From a virus, in IMG/VR virus record IMGVR_UViG_3300022699_000293, positions 23,131 through 87,130 of that record: a stretch of 64,000 nt of DNA. The stretch is one strand, 5' to 3'. Of the stretch, positions 24,686 to 33,856 are shown in pieces. The translations under genes were made by a program, and so were the position numbers. The notes below the pieces were generated by a model, which made no database searches, was not told the DNA's origin, and saw only the letters and a program-made list of their open reading frames with translations. Numbering within the stretch: position 1 is the stretch's first letter; each line of letters starts with the position of its first letter.

Positions 24686-25513
24686 ATGTTAACGAAAAAT
24701 GATTTTGAAAAAGCTGCTGAAACAATAGCTAAACAATACATGCAAACTGAAGGAAATAAGACAATAAATCAGTTAGCAAAAAAAATAGCATCTGATAACA
24801 ATCTGAATCCTGATCAAATTAGAACTATGGTTCGACTAGCTAACGTGTCTGTGTTTGGCAAGCTATTTCAAACCAAGACGGGAGAAGATAAGAACATCCA
24901 ATTTGAAACTGGTGATCCAGAAGTGGTGATTGACGCTCTTTATGATGATACGAAAACTTTGAAACTTGCTAGCAACGCTGACACGTATGATCAGACTTTA
25001 GATTTTTACGGAGATATGTATACTGTAGAGCAAGCTGAAAAAACGGCAGCTGCTGAAGAAGATCCTGATGAAACAAAGCCTATCAAGTTAGGATATTCTA
25101 AAAAAGAATTGGTGATGCAATTAAAACGAGCATCTGACCGCTTTGATATACGTAGCAAACAAGCAGAACAACGATGGAAAACATGTATGGAAACTGCTAC
25201 ATCAATGTTTAATAAAACTGCAGGAATGGAAAAAACTTCTCATTTTTCTAAATTTGAAAAAGATGTCTTAGCAGCAAATACCGAATTAATACCAGAAGTC
25301 CAAGCATTGCGGGTAATGTCCATGCGTGGTAAAGTTGCATCACCTACAAAGGAAACTCTTGAAAAAATCGCTAATACGCATGTAGCTAATTTACAAGGGG
25401 ATACTAAGGAAATTTTTGAACACTTAAAACAGGCTGCTGCGGCTCGTTTGGACTACCAAGAATGTCGGGAATGCTTAACAAAAATAGATGATAGTATTTT
25501 GAAATTGTCATGA
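24686..25513 (+). CDS. Hypothetical protein
   Basis: A 275-residue Lys/Ala/Glu-rich helical protein with no recognised family. Several short KTA/KLA-type stretches recur, as in neighbouring morphogenesis genes. Its stop overlaps the next start as ATGA, so the two are coupled. Confidence 0.75.
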   Translation: MLTKNDFEKAAETIAKQYMQTEGNKTINQLAKKIASDNNLNPDQIRTMVRLANVSVFGKLFQTKTGEDKNIQFETGDPEVVIDALYDDTKTLKLASNADTYDQTLDFYGDMYTVEQAEKTAAAEEDPDETKPIKLGYSKKELVMQLKRASDRFDIRSKQAEQRWKTCMETATSMFNKTAGMEKTSHFSKFEKDVLAANTELIPEVQALRVMSMRGKVASPTKETLEKIANTHVANLQGDTKEIFEHLKQAAAARLDYQECRECLTKIDDSILKLS

Positions 25514-26283
25514 ATTTTGAAACTGTAGAAAAATTAGCAACTCCTGGAACAGGAAAAACGGCTAAATCTTTGCTAAGCCGAATAAAAAATTTGTACCGAA
25601 CACACCCAAAAAAAATGATGGCAGGGACTGTTGCAGGAGTAGGCGGAGCAGGAATGTTAGCAGCACTGCCTAAAGCACGACGAGAAGGACAAAGATTGGA
25701 GGCTGAAATGGCTGAGGCGTATACAGGAGCTCCGGGAGGTAAATATGTTTTTGCGGCACTAGAAAAGTTCGCAGAACGCAAACAATATTTAAGTGAAAAA
25801 ATAGCGATGGTAAAGAAAGCTTATAACTTTGCACAACCTGCTTCTAATTATCCCGGGAGACGGGAACGTCCATCTTTTGCTGAAAACGTTGAAGGAGGCG
25901 TTGCAAAAGCGTTAGGTGGGGGGATAGCTCAAGCAGGTATTTCTGCGTTGGGTAAGCTTATTAGCGGTACTGCAAAATCTCTTAAAGAGCGCATGGTTCT
26001 AGACAAGAAAAGAGAAGCTATTGTAGACCACATTATGGAGCATGACCCCATCGTTTCTGTTCAGGAAGAACTTAACCCGGGATCTACTATTCAAGCATAT
26101 TCGACCATGGTCAAGTTTGCTCCTCGCTTAAGTACGGACCCAAACGTAGTAACATCATTTTTACGTGAAGCTTCTCAATCTGAAGGTGGGATTAATCCCT
26201 TGACGGTTCAACAATTAGCTAAGACTGAATCAGCCATTAACCAGATTTACGGCCCCTCCGGAGGCGGCGGTAAAGGTCGATAA
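25510..26283 (+). CDS. Hypothetical protein with glycine-rich membrane segment
   Basis: A 257-residue protein with a short Gly/Ala hydrophobic stretch at about residues 38-55 (MMAGTVAGVGGAGMLAALP) and a second Gly/Ala helix near 135-160. The C-terminal half looks globular. It belongs to the glycine-zipper group of this genome. No family recognised. Confidence 0.75.
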   Translation: MNFETVEKLATPGTGKTAKSLLSRIKNLYRTHPKKMMAGTVAGVGGAGMLAALPKARREGQRLEAEMAEAYTGAPGGKYVFAALEKFAERKQYLSEKIAMVKKAYNFAQPASNYPGRRERPSFAENVEGGVAKALGGGIAQAGISALGKLISGTAKSLKERMVLDKKREAIVDHIMEHDPIVSVQEELNPGSTIQAYSTMVKFAPRLSTDPNVVTSFLREASQSEGGINPLTVQQLAKTESAINQIYGPSGGGGKGR

Positions 26284-26298
26284 AGAAGGAGATACGTC

Positions 26299-26517
26299 AT
26301 GGACGAATTTAAATTATTAGACACGTTATTGCCTGCTAATTTAAAATTAGCGATGCTGACGGGGAATGCTGACAAGATTGCAACAGCATGTACAGGTTTA
26401 GACAAATTTGAATTTAGAGATGTGGCACAGTATGTCGGTACTAAACTTGCCGAACATGGACGGCATTATCAAAAAATAAGTCGTGGATTGTTAGCACTTG
26501 AAAAGTTAAAAGGTTAA
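26299..26517 (+). CDS. Small hypothetical protein
   Basis: A 72-residue helical protein (MDEFKLLDTLLPANLKLAML...), preceded by AGAAGGAGATACGTC. It sits between two larger genes of the same direction with 5-15 nt gaps. Function unknown. Confidence 0.7.
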   Translation: MDEFKLLDTLLPANLKLAMLTGNADKIATACTGLDKFEFRDVAQYVGTKLAEHGRHYQKISRGLLALEKLKG

Positions 26518-26522
26518 TCACC

Positions 26523-26897
26523 ATGCAACGTAAATTTGCAAAAGACGTATCTTGTGCTGTACATGAATTAGGGCAGTTAGAAACTATTGCAGTTAAAACA
26601 GCATCAGAAAATGCCAGCGCAGAAGCACAACGAACTATCTCAATGGCAGCTAGCGGTATTTACGACGTAATACAACAAAAAGCTGCGGAAGAATGTGCTG
26701 GTGATTTTTGTCAATGTGTCGACAAAGTAGCAACAACTTTACAAAAGCCCAAAATGTCTGTAGACGCTAAAACTAAATTAGCGGCAGCTGTTGCTGTAGA
26801 TACTGTATTAACGGAACAACCGCAAACAGAGAAAATTGCTCGTGCTCGGGCTTACGGTCGAGAATTTATAGCAGAGTTTCTGAGAGAAATTATTTAA
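26523..26897 (+). CDS. Small hypothetical protein
   Basis: A 124-residue helical Ala/Lys-rich protein with a CAGDFCQC motif near residue 62. It ends one base before the capsid protease gene. Function unknown. Confidence 0.7.
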   Translation: MQRKFAKDVSCAVHELGQLETIAVKTASENASAEAQRTISMAASGIYDVIQQKAAEECAGDFCQCVDKVATTLQKPKMSVDAKTKLAAAVAVDTVLTEQPQTEKIARARAYGREFIAEFLREII

Positions 26898-26898
26898 A

Positions 26899-28980
26899 AT
26901 GCTTTCAAAAATATTACATTTAGATTCGCATTTCCCTACAGGCGAGTTAACAGTACAGCCTGTATTTTTGTGGGCTAATGGAAAAGCATGTCTTGAAAAT
27001 ATAAGCAAGTATGCAAGTGTGGGTCACGATTACTTCAAAACAATTGAACCTATTCCCGGACACTCCGTTGTTTATGTTCTTGCTGTTAGTGGTTGGGAAA
27101 CTTACGGAGAAAATAAAAATGGGGACGGTTTTCCTGAATTCCCATATAAAGAAGATTCTTCTCCACCATGGATTGCTCCTGATGAAGTTCTTCCGTTACA
27201 TTATAAATCTTTTGAAAAACACGGAAATAACTTTCGACATCATCAAAATAAAGATCCTAAAAAAGCTGTAGGGAAAGTTATAAAATCTTTTTGGAATCCT
27301 ACAATGCACCGAGTTGAACTTCTAATTGATTTAGAAGATGAAAAAGCTCCAGATTTAGCGGAAAGAATTGCTTCCGGTGAATTCCCTCCTGTTAGTATGG
27401 GAACTCGAGTTAGGTACGATGTTTGTAACATTTGCGGTAATCGCGCACCTACTCGTGCTCAATATTGTGACCATCTTAAATTTCAAATGAAGCAGACACT
27501 ACCAGACGGTAGAACTATTTGTGCTTTAAACCCTAATCCTAAATTTTTTGATATTAGTTGGGTTTTTAAACCAGCAGACCCGACAGCGTATATGCTAAAA
27601 AAAGTAGCTGATAACGAACCTTATGAGTTGTCAGGTGCAGCTGCAGGAGAGTACTTAGACAAGATGGCGGAACGAAAATTAGCCGCTAAAAAATTAGCTG
27701 TAATTGACAAACTTATTCAAGGTTATCCTCTAGACGCTAAATGCGAAGGATTTAATCCCTCCGATATACATAACATTCAAGCTATAAGAGATCTTGTTCT
27801 ATCCGTAGTAGACGACATTCCTGAATTCTCAGACGATACTTTGAAAGAATTGTCGATCCACCCTCTTAACAAAATTTTTTCTACTTTGTTTTCAGGAGGA
27901 ATTTCTCTTTCTACTCCGGAGTTAGTAAAAATAATCGTCTATAAAAATTATCCTAATACGGAAATAGGGGATGATATTTTAGACAAGTGCGTTATTATGC
28001 AACAACCTTTAAGGGAATTTATTGAAGATTGTCCCCAAATTATGGATCAGTTTGAAAAAGATGGGTACTTTGACTTAGGTATCGATAAAGTAGATACCAA
28101 AATAGCTTCAATTGTTGATCCTTATTTTGAAAAACGTTCTGGTATTCCTCAATATTTAAAACGACAATTTGTACCTTCAAAATATCGAGATGTGCCTGAG
28201 CCTAAAACAACACCTCTTACCGTTAGTGATCCAGTTACAGGAACTCGATACCAAACTACACGAGGTGCTGCTCTAACGGCACATGACGAAATAGCTAAAA
28301 AGAATTTAATGAAAGTTTTGGGGGGTGCTGCTTTGTTGGGCGGTGCTTATAAGTTACTTGGAACAGGTTTAGAGCATATAGGGAAACGAAAATTAAAACC
28401 ACTATTAGGGTTATCTTTAGCAGGTTTAGGTGTTAGTCAGTGGCCTGATATGGGTCCGCATTACAGGACAGACCAAGGCGTTCCTGTGCCGACATTGACT
28501 GAAATGGTACCTAAGCAGGCAGCTATAACATCTTCTTTAGCATTGCCTGCTTTAGGTACTTTAGCAGCTATGACTGCTTTGGGCTTAGACTATAAATCTC
28601 GATTACGGCGAGGAGAACCTATAGGGCATCCTGCATTACCTTTATCTCGACGACTATTGGATAGGGTTGAACGTTTTACTTATGAGCACCCTGTAGTTAC
28701 TGCTATTGGTGGAACAGCTGCCTTGAAAGGTCTTGGAAAAATTCCTCTTGTGCAGAAAGGTATGGGTTATGCCGGACGTGCAGGAGAATATGCAAAAAGA
28801 AAAGCTCAAGATGCTGCTTCAAATGTGCGCGATGCTTTTCGTACTATGGCTCGGGAACGTGTAAAAGTATCTGAACTTCTCGAACCAGATTTACCAACAC
28901 CTACAGGTACAGTAGAATTGCCCCCTATAGATTTGGATAAAATAGCTACAAAAATTGGTTATCTAATTTGGGAAGGCTAA
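26899..28980 (+). CDS. Capsid maturation (prohead) protease with long C-terminal extension
   Basis: A 693-residue protein whose first 250 residues look like a phage prohead protease. They include the substrate-site strand ENKNGDGFP, a histidine in NNFRHHQNKDPKKAVGKV, and a candidate nucleophile serine in FPPVSMGTRV, followed by a small CNIC...YCDH metal motif. Such enzymes cleave scaffold and capsid N termini during head maturation. The remaining 440 residues are extra. They hold helical regions and Gly/Ala hydrophobic segments near 475-495 and 545-565, which could be membrane-active or a fused head protein. It precedes the scaffold and capsid genes, the usual order. Confidence 0.75.
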   Translation: MLSKILHLDSHFPTGELTVQPVFLWANGKACLENISKYASVGHDYFKTIEPIPGHSVVYVLAVSGWETYGENKNGDGFPEFPYKEDSSPPWIAPDEVLPLHYKSFEKHGNNFRHHQNKDPKKAVGKVIKSFWNPTMHRVELLIDLEDEKAPDLAERIASGEFPPVSMGTRVRYDVCNICGNRAPTRAQYCDHLKFQMKQTLPDGRTICALNPNPKFFDISWVFKPADPTAYMLKKVADNEPYELSGAAAGEYLDKMAERKLAAKKLAVIDKLIQGYPLDAKCEGFNPSDIHNIQAIRDLVLSVVDDIPEFSDDTLKELSIHPLNKIFSTLFSGGISLSTPELVKIIVYKNYPNTEIGDDILDKCVIMQQPLREFIEDCPQIMDQFEKDGYFDLGIDKVDTKIASIVDPYFEKRSGIPQYLKRQFVPSKYRDVPEPKTTPLTVSDPVTGTRYQTTRGAALTAHDEIAKKNLMKVLGGAALLGGAYKLLGTGLEHIGKRKLKPLLGLSLAGLGVSQWPDMGPHYRTDQGVPVPTLTEMVPKQAAITSSLALPALGTLAAMTALGLDYKSRLRRGEPIGHPALPLSRRLLDRVERFTYEHPVVTAIGGTAALKGLGKIPLVQKGMGYAGRAGEYAKRKAQDAASNVRDAFRTMARERVKVSELLEPDLPTPTGTVELPPIDLDKIATKIGYLIWEG

Positions 28981-29006
28981 ACCTTGTAAAAATAAAAAAC
29001 TTACCC

Positions 29007-29014
29007 TATCATTA
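29007..29014 (+). promoter_or_regulatory. Putative phage promoter variant (TATCATTA)
   Basis: TTACCCTATCATTA lies 31 nt before ATG 29045. It shares the CCC-TAT context of the recurrent box. A CTTGTA is found 18 nt upstream of the box, as at 43170. Confidence 0.4.
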
Positions 29015-29044
29015 GGGCATCGTAACCTGAAGCGAGGTACTAAA

Positions 29045-29806
29045 ATGGAACTGGAAGCAATCATCAATGAACTGAAAAAAGATCCGGAGACTGAGAAAGT
29101 CGCCAATGACAACAGTTCAACAACCCCTGCTCAATCCCAGGACAAAAGTGCGGAAGAATTGAGTGATGCGTTAAAGGATGCCCTCAAAACGGGGGAACCA
29201 AATAAGCAAGCTTCTGCAGAAGAAGAAAATCCTGTGGAAGCTTTGATGAAAATGGCGAGTGAAATGTCTAGCATGGACAAAGAAGCAGAAGAAGCCACTG
29301 TACGAAATTTAGGTATTGCTTTTGCAGATAGTGCACACCGCCGATGGAACGAGTTAAATGAAAAAGTAGGTAACGTTTTAGATCCTCTGGCTGAAGCAGT
29401 GAAAATTGCAGCTATGCAGGGTTACGAGGATACTAATACCGCTTTAGGAAAACAAGCAACACTTCAGCAAGGTTACGAAGATACTGATCTTGCATTAACA
29501 AAACAAGCAGCACTCCAACAAGGTTATAGTGATGCTAACGCTACTTTAGATGGCTACCAAAAAACAGCGGCGGGACAGACTGACGTGTCTGACGAACAAG
29601 TATTAGAGCAACTCGTAAAGCATGCAGAAGCTGGTGACGCTGAAGCTCAGCAATACTTACAAAAAATTGCAGAAGAATATGAAGCTGGTAGTCAAGCTGC
29701 ATTGCAAATGGCTCACAAGGTAGCATCTGAAGAATTTTTAAAGGGTGCGGCAGAAGTTCAGGTTTTGCTTAACGCTCTGCGAGAACAACAACAGCAACAA
29801 CAATAA
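29045..29806 (+). CDS. Probable capsid scaffold protein
   Basis: A 253-residue acidic protein, helical, with a Gln-rich end. Three 17-residue repeats (QGYEDT...LxKQA) lie at about residues 125-173. Its placement directly after the protease and before the capsid gene, together with high charge and helix content, fits a scaffold. This is a positional inference, not a recognised family. Confidence 0.6.
   Translation: MELEAIINELKKDPETEKVANDNSSTTPAQSQDKSAEELSDALKDALKTGEPNKQASAEEENPVEALMKMASEMSSMDKEAEEATVRNLGIAFADSAHRRWNELNEKVGNVLDPLAEAVKIAAMQGYEDTNTALGKQATLQQGYEDTDLALTKQAALQQGYSDANATLDGYQKTAAGQTDVSDEQVLEQLVKHAEAGDAEAQQYLQKIAEEYEAGSQAALQMAHKVASEEFLKGAAEVQVLLNALREQQQQQQ
29414..29566 (+). repeat. 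Three 51-bp imperfect tandem repeats
   Basis: Three units of 51 nt inside the scaffold-like gene encode 17-residue repeats built on QGYEDTxxAL-KQA. Copies differ at several positions, so they are older than the 33-bp array at 19930. Confidence 0.8.
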
Positions 29807-29807
29807 A

Positions 29808-29894
29808 ATGTACGATTCAAGTACCATAAAATTCTATACTGAATTGTACAAACAGGCATATGAGATTGCTGCTAAAAGGTTTAATACACTATGA
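29808..29894 (+). CDS. Tiny protein coupled to the next gene
   Basis: A 28-residue reading frame (MYDSSTIKFYTELYKQAYEI...) placed between the scaffold stop and the next ATG. Its stop forms an ATGA overlap with the gene at 29891, the same coupling used elsewhere here. This supports it being translated. Function unknown. Confidence 0.5.
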   Translation: MYDSSTIKFYTELYKQAYEIAAKRFNTL

Positions 29895-30142
29895 AACGTG
29901 TACCTAATGTGCGAGAAGTTATGGACGCTGTTCAGACTGCTGTCCAAACATCTTCTCAAGAAAAATTGGCTGCTGACATAGATGCACCTTCTAATTTCGT
30001 TGTGGAAACATCACAACAATTAGAAAAATTGGCTAGAAAAATTAGACGTGGAAATTTTGCGCCAGTGACCTATAATGATGTTATGGAATTCGGCTCGTTT
30101 GTTAAAAAGGCAGTGAATCGTGAAAGCCACGGAACAACTTAA
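29891..30142 (+). CDS. Small hypothetical protein
   Basis: An 83-residue Lys/Val-rich helical protein. It overlaps both neighbours (4 nt upstream, 23 nt downstream). Function unknown; probably part of head assembly by position. Confidence 0.65.
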   Translation: MKRVPNVREVMDAVQTAVQTSSQEKLAADIDAPSNFVVETSQQLEKLARKIRRGNFAPVTYNDVMEFGSFVKKAVNRESHGTT

Positions 30143-30275
30143 AAAATTTGCTCAAGAACTTCGCGAAGTGGCGCAAGAAGTAGAGCAAGAAAAAATGCGC
30201 AAATGTGCGCAAATTCTTGTGGCGGCTCAAGGACTGTCAACTTTACAAACACGAATTACGGGAGATGTGGATTAA
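30120..30275 (+). CDS. Small helical protein (GTG start)
   Basis: A 51-residue frame starting with GTG (GTG AAA GCC) inside the end of the previous gene. It ends in TAATG, which is the start of the next gene. It is a charged helix (EQLKKFAQELREVAQEVEQE). Overlaps at both ends support translation. Function unknown. Confidence 0.6.
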   Translation: MKATEQLKKFAQELREVAQEVEQEKMRKCAQILVAAQGLSTLQTRITGDVD

Positions 30276-30625
30276 TGCAAGTCGATTCTACCATGCTGTC
30301 TAAAATTGCTTCAGTCATTGAAAAGACTGCAGAGTATATTGAACGGCGCGAAGCACAAACGGTCACAGAACAACAAGAAAAGCGTGCAGAAGAGGCTAAA
30401 CGCATCGCAGATAAGTTGTCTTCTCTTACGGGTGAAGACTTAGATAACAGTATTACTGAAAAATTAGCAGAAATAGATCCTAGGATTGTCAACGTTCTTG
30501 ATAGGATTACGGGAGACGATGTTGAAATCGACTCTATGGGTGGCCCTGGTACTGCCAGGGAAAAAGTAGCATCGAGCATAAGATCCGCTAATGATGAGTT
30601 TGTTGAGTGGGTCACGGGACCGTAA
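30275..30625 (+). CDS. Small hypothetical protein
   Basis: A 116-residue protein, helical and charged, with a C-terminal part (GPGTAREKVASSIRSANDEFVEWV). It starts at the TAATG junction at 30275. No family recognised. It is immediately upstream of the head decoration and capsid genes. Confidence 0.7.
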   Translation: MQVDSTMLSKIASVIEKTAEYIERREAQTVTEQQEKRAEEAKRIADKLSSLTGEDLDNSITEKLAEIDPRIVNVLDRITGDDVEIDSMGGPGTAREKVASSIRSANDEFVEWVTGP

Positions 30626-30640
30626 ACGGAGGAAACTGAA

Positions 30641-31138
30641 ATGAGTCTACTGAACAACAATTTCGATATCATCACAAAGGACCCGCATCCTAATGCCTTG
30701 GCGAGTCTTATGGTTATTTTGGATGTTTCTGGTGCTCCTGGCCCAGCACCGTCCGGAACACCTACTCCAGGTACGATTGAACCTGGGCATATCGTCATGA
30801 TGGACGCAACAGGCGAAGCTGTTTTGGGTGACCGTGCTGCCTGGACTACAGCTACCCCCATTATGTATATGGCTGCGGTAGATGGTGATATGGATATGGA
30901 CGGTGCATTTTTACACCGTATTACATGTCTCCAAGGTGGTTTTGAGATGACCACAGAACAATACGTTGCTGCTGCGTACACTCCAGGTCAACCTTTGACT
31001 GTAGGTACAGGCGCAAACGTAGGTCTGTTAGAAGGGTTGACGTTAGCAGGACAACCTTTATATGGTTTTGTAGGACCGAGAGGCGTAGGGTCTGACGGTA
31101 CGTTAGATGTAATTGTACCTCAGAGTAATGGCCGCTAA
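30641..31138 (+). CDS. Probable head decoration/structural protein
   Basis: A 165-residue beta-rich, Gly/Pro/Thr-rich protein with no charged tails, preceded by CGGAGG. It is immediately upstream of the capsid gene, which is the usual place of a decoration protein. Its codon choice is more GC-rich than that of its neighbours, as is the capsid gene's. The family is not recognised by motif. Confidence 0.6.
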   Translation: MSLLNNNFDIITKDPHPNALASLMVILDVSGAPGPAPSGTPTPGTIEPGHIVMMDATGEAVLGDRAAWTTATPIMYMAAVDGDMDMDGAFLHRITCLQGGFEMTTEQYVAAAYTPGQPLTVGTGANVGLLEGLTLAGQPLYGFVGPRGVGSDGTLDVIVPQSNGR

Positions 31139-31152
31139 TAAGGAGGGCAGCC

Positions 31153-32064
31153 ATGGATTATAACGTTGAAACACCTGAAGCAAGCGCACAGCTTATTAAT
31201 TCTAGTTTCGTACGGAAGCTCGAAGAAGGTCGTGTGAAGGAAGCCGCAGACCAGAGTACAGCTTTTATTCGCGAAAAGCTACGTCAAGAAGCTGCCGTCC
31301 GAGAATTAATGGCTCCGGAAGGTATTTCTGAAGAAGAAATCGACCGGGACGAAGACACGGACCAACCAAAGAAAATTATCGACAAAGAACCGGACTCGTA
31401 CGCTACATTCGTACAGTTCCAAGGTTCTGGTCCGCGCACATGGTTTAAAGGACCCCGTTACGCTATTTATTTTGGTAAGGTAGAATCTCAGCGCTTTACC
31501 AAGAATAAATGGGAATTAATGTCCTATACCAGCGACATTAGGAAGATTCTGTCTGACAATTCTGTAAAGGACATGGCAGACGAGGAAGATTCCAAGTGGA
31601 ATAATCTCGTAACCGACATCATTAACGGGAACCCGCTAGAACAACGTACGGCAGGACCATTTCAAAGTACCACGTTTAAGCGTGCTATGCAGAAAATGAT
31701 CGGTCGTCGGCGTCCTATCGGTAAGATGCTAATGACGAAATATCGTTATTTCGATGCTTTAGATCTTCCCGCTTTGAGCGTTGGTGATGATATTGCTACG
31801 CGTCATTTTGACGAGGGTATCGAAGCTTCTGAAAAGTTATGGGGTCTTCCAGTAGTAACTACTATCAAGGGAGACATCTACGACGAAAGTAAAGCGTGGA
31901 TCTTTTCACCGCAAAAGCCTAATAACTATTTAGGGAACTTTTACCTTCTGCAAGATGCTACATTGTTTATCAAGCAAGAAGCAGATGTCATCATGTTCTG
32001 GAGTTACGAAGCTCCGGGTATTGGAATAGGTAATCGTTTATCGATGCAAGAAATTCAGTTCTAA
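31153..32064 (+). CDS. Probable major capsid protein
   Basis: A 303-residue protein with a helical, charged N-terminal 70 residues. The remainder is mixed alpha/beta (FQGSGPRTWFKGPRYAIYFGKVESQRFTK and ...IFSPQKPNNYLGNFYLLQDATLF). It follows protease, scaffold and decoration genes, has a strong AAGGAGG site and uses more GC-rich codons than most genes here, as expected for the most abundant virion protein. The HK97 fold is inferred from length, layout and position. Confidence 0.7.
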   Translation: MDYNVETPEASAQLINSSFVRKLEEGRVKEAADQSTAFIREKLRQEAAVRELMAPEGISEEEIDRDEDTDQPKKIIDKEPDSYATFVQFQGSGPRTWFKGPRYAIYFGKVESQRFTKNKWELMSYTSDIRKILSDNSVKDMADEEDSKWNNLVTDIINGNPLEQRTAGPFQSTTFKRAMQKMIGRRRPIGKMLMTKYRYFDALDLPALSVGDDIATRHFDEGIEASEKLWGLPVVTTIKGDIYDESKAWIFSPQKPNNYLGNFYLLQDATLFIKQEADVIMFWSYEAPGIGIGNRLSMQEIQF

Positions 32065-32103
32065 TAGTGTCTTGTCACAAAAGTCTACTAAGGGAGTTTA
32101 ACT

Positions 32104-32595
32104 GTGAAGTACGTTAAATTGGAGAATTTAACTGATAACCGTCTTTCTTTTTCTGGTTTACGTGACGGTGAAGGTCGACCCTTACGTATCGAACCTCGTC
32201 AAGTTGCGCTAGTTCACCCTCGAGTTCCTGACCACCCTAAAGTAAAAGGATTGCTAGGTACTCTTGTCAAAGTTGTTAAATCTGGAAATGAAGCAAAAGT
32301 TAAAAATAAAGAAACTGCTCCTATTAAAGAAAAGCCAGAACTCAATGATAAAGAAAAGTTACCTGTAAAAGAAAAAACGGTTAAAGAAGAAGACGAAAAA
32401 GAATTGACGGAATATGTTCCAAAAGAACTATATCTAGAAGCTCCTGGAATTACTGAAAAAAACGTTGATTCTGTTTTTGGTAAATTTTCTAATCTAAAAG
32501 AATTAGCGTCAGCCAAAGAAAAAGATTTAGTTGGTTGCGGTGTGCAAAAATCTTTTGCTGGGCGTGTGATTGATTGGGCAAAAGAACAAGCCTAA
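32104..32595 (+). CDS. Hypothetical protein with C-terminal helix-hairpin-helix-like region
   Basis: A 163-residue protein. The N-terminal 60 residues are beta-rich (RPLRIEPRQVALVHPRV). The middle is a Lys/Glu-rich linker. The C terminus (YLEAPGITEKNVDSVFGKFSNLKEL) reads like a helix-hairpin-helix. The start is GTG at 32104 behind AGGGAG. It is probably a head-tail junction or decoration protein by context. Confidence 0.65.
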   Translation: MKYVKLENLTDNRLSFSGLRDGEGRPLRIEPRQVALVHPRVPDHPKVKGLLGTLVKVVKSGNEAKVKNKETAPIKEKPELNDKEKLPVKEKTVKEEDEKELTEYVPKELYLEAPGITEKNVDSVFGKFSNLKELASAKEKDLVGCGVQKSFAGRVIDWAKEQA

Positions 32596-32662
32596 GCATA
32601 TAATTATTTCGTTAAATTCTTTTGTACTTTAATCTCCCTTATAGTTGCCGTATCCTTATAAT

Positions 32663-32938
32663 ATGGCAACGAAAGTAGACCATAATTACCCAACGGTTGA
32701 CGCTCTAACTGTTACAGATTCTGAAACATTAGAACCTGTACAGTACGCAATCATTAGAATTTATCATGCTGACAGCTATCCTACTACCTCAGATTCTTAT
32801 ACTTGGGTAGGAGGTACGATTACAAATGAAAGGGGGCGATGGGCAGATCCTATTTTTTTGGATGATGGTCTTGAGTGGGTAGTCGAAATTACTCGAGAAT
32901 TAACATACGACACGCAAACAGTGAACATTACAACATGA
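32663..32938 (+). CDS. Small beta-sandwich-like protein (tandem paralogue 1)
   Basis: A 91-residue protein sharing VDHNYP...L.V.D...VxYAxIRI with the next gene, so the two are tandem duplicates. The strand pattern (LEPVQYAIIRIY, GTITNERGRWADPI, LEWVVEI) resembles a small Cna-B/transthyretin-like fold. The ATG directly follows TATAAT at 32657 and lacks a ribosome site. Confidence 0.65.
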   Translation: MATKVDHNYPTVDALTVTDSETLEPVQYAIIRIYHADSYPTTSDSYTWVGGTITNERGRWADPIFLDDGLEWVVEITRELTYDTQTVNITT

Positions 32939-33204
32939 GTGTTACAGTAGACCATAATTACCCACATCGAAATGATCTAAAAATTGTAGATCATGCAGGT
33001 GCTCCTTTAGAAAATGTAGAAATTAGGATTTTTGCTTTAGAGAAATTTTTGGCTTGTGACACAAATGTACCTGTCGCACAAACAACTACTAACCATAAAG
33101 GTGAATGGACGGACAGTATCGAATTACCAGACGGTCGCTCATGGGTTGTACATTTTCAAAAATTAGGTGTAGTTGGTCCTGCACATCGTGAAATTATTAC
33201 TTGA
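32935..33204 (+). CDS. Small beta-sandwich-like protein (tandem paralogue 2)
   Basis: An 89-residue paralogue of the preceding gene (VDHNYPHRNDLKIVDHAG... NVEIRIF... GEWTDSIELPDGRSWVVHF). It starts in an ATGA overlap with it. Probably a virion surface or head-tail component. Confidence 0.65.
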   Translation: MSVTVDHNYPHRNDLKIVDHAGAPLENVEIRIFALEKFLACDTNVPVAQTTTNHKGEWTDSIELPDGRSWVVHFQKLGVVGPAHREIIT

Positions 33205-33213
33205 GGTGCTGTT

Positions 33214-33813
33214 ATGTCTTCTTCGAGTTCCACACCCCCTTCTACTTACAGGCTTGGTAACAATGGAAGTGCTTATAAATGGATTGAACGAGAATTGCAA
33301 CGTCTTGATAAAGGTAAAACAGATAAATCCCATTGCACACCTACAACAAGCGCTATAAATGGAAAATTGAAAGATCTAGGACGAGAAATTCATGATCTAA
33401 AACAAGAACTAGACAAGGACATAACAGGAATACAGGATGTAGCTTCCGAAGCTCGTAAAAAAGCTATCAATCTTGTTTGTCCTAATGAAGCAAGGGTGAA
33501 TGCTATGGAAAAAACCGTAAGTCTTTGGAGCTCATGGTTAATTAGAGGATTGGCAACTATTATTATCTTGTTACTGACTGCTGGTGGAGGTTGGGTTTAT
33601 TCTTATGTACGCTTAGAAGAAACCGCTAAAACTGCCAGTAAAGCTGTAGACTCTTTCAAGGGTACTGTTGAGCATGTGCGCATGGAACAGAAAAAACAGC
33701 AAGAAACTCTTGAACGCATAGAACGTACGAATGATATTGCTTCTAACAATTTAAAAGATGTTTTGAAGCAAGCTCTTGCAGAAGCTCTAGAAAAAGCAGA
33801 TGAAGATTCTTAG
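33214..33813 (+). CDS. Single-pass membrane protein with coiled coils
   Basis: A 199-residue protein with a disordered Ser-rich start, a coiled coil at about 45-95, one transmembrane helix at about 110-132 (LIRGLATIIILLLTAGGGWVY) and a second long coiled coil to the end. It could act in host membrane contact during ejection or in lysis control. No family recognised. Confidence 0.7.
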   Translation: MSSSSSTPPSTYRLGNNGSAYKWIERELQRLDKGKTDKSHCTPTTSAINGKLKDLGREIHDLKQELDKDITGIQDVASEARKKAINLVCPNEARVNAMEKTVSLWSSWLIRGLATIIILLLTAGGGWVYSYVRLEETAKTASKAVDSFKGTVEHVRMEQKKQQETLERIERTNDIASNNLKDVLKQALAEALEKADEDS

Positions 33814-33821
33814 AAATAGGC

Positions 33822-33829
33822 TATAATGT
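33822..33829 (+). promoter_or_regulatory. Putative phage promoter (TATAATGT)
   Basis: GGCTATAATGT lies 35 nt before ATG 33857, with AGAGGAGG as ribosome site. It is a variant of the recurrent box. Confidence 0.45.
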
Positions 33830-33856
33830 AATTAGAAATAATTAGAGGAGGCTCGA

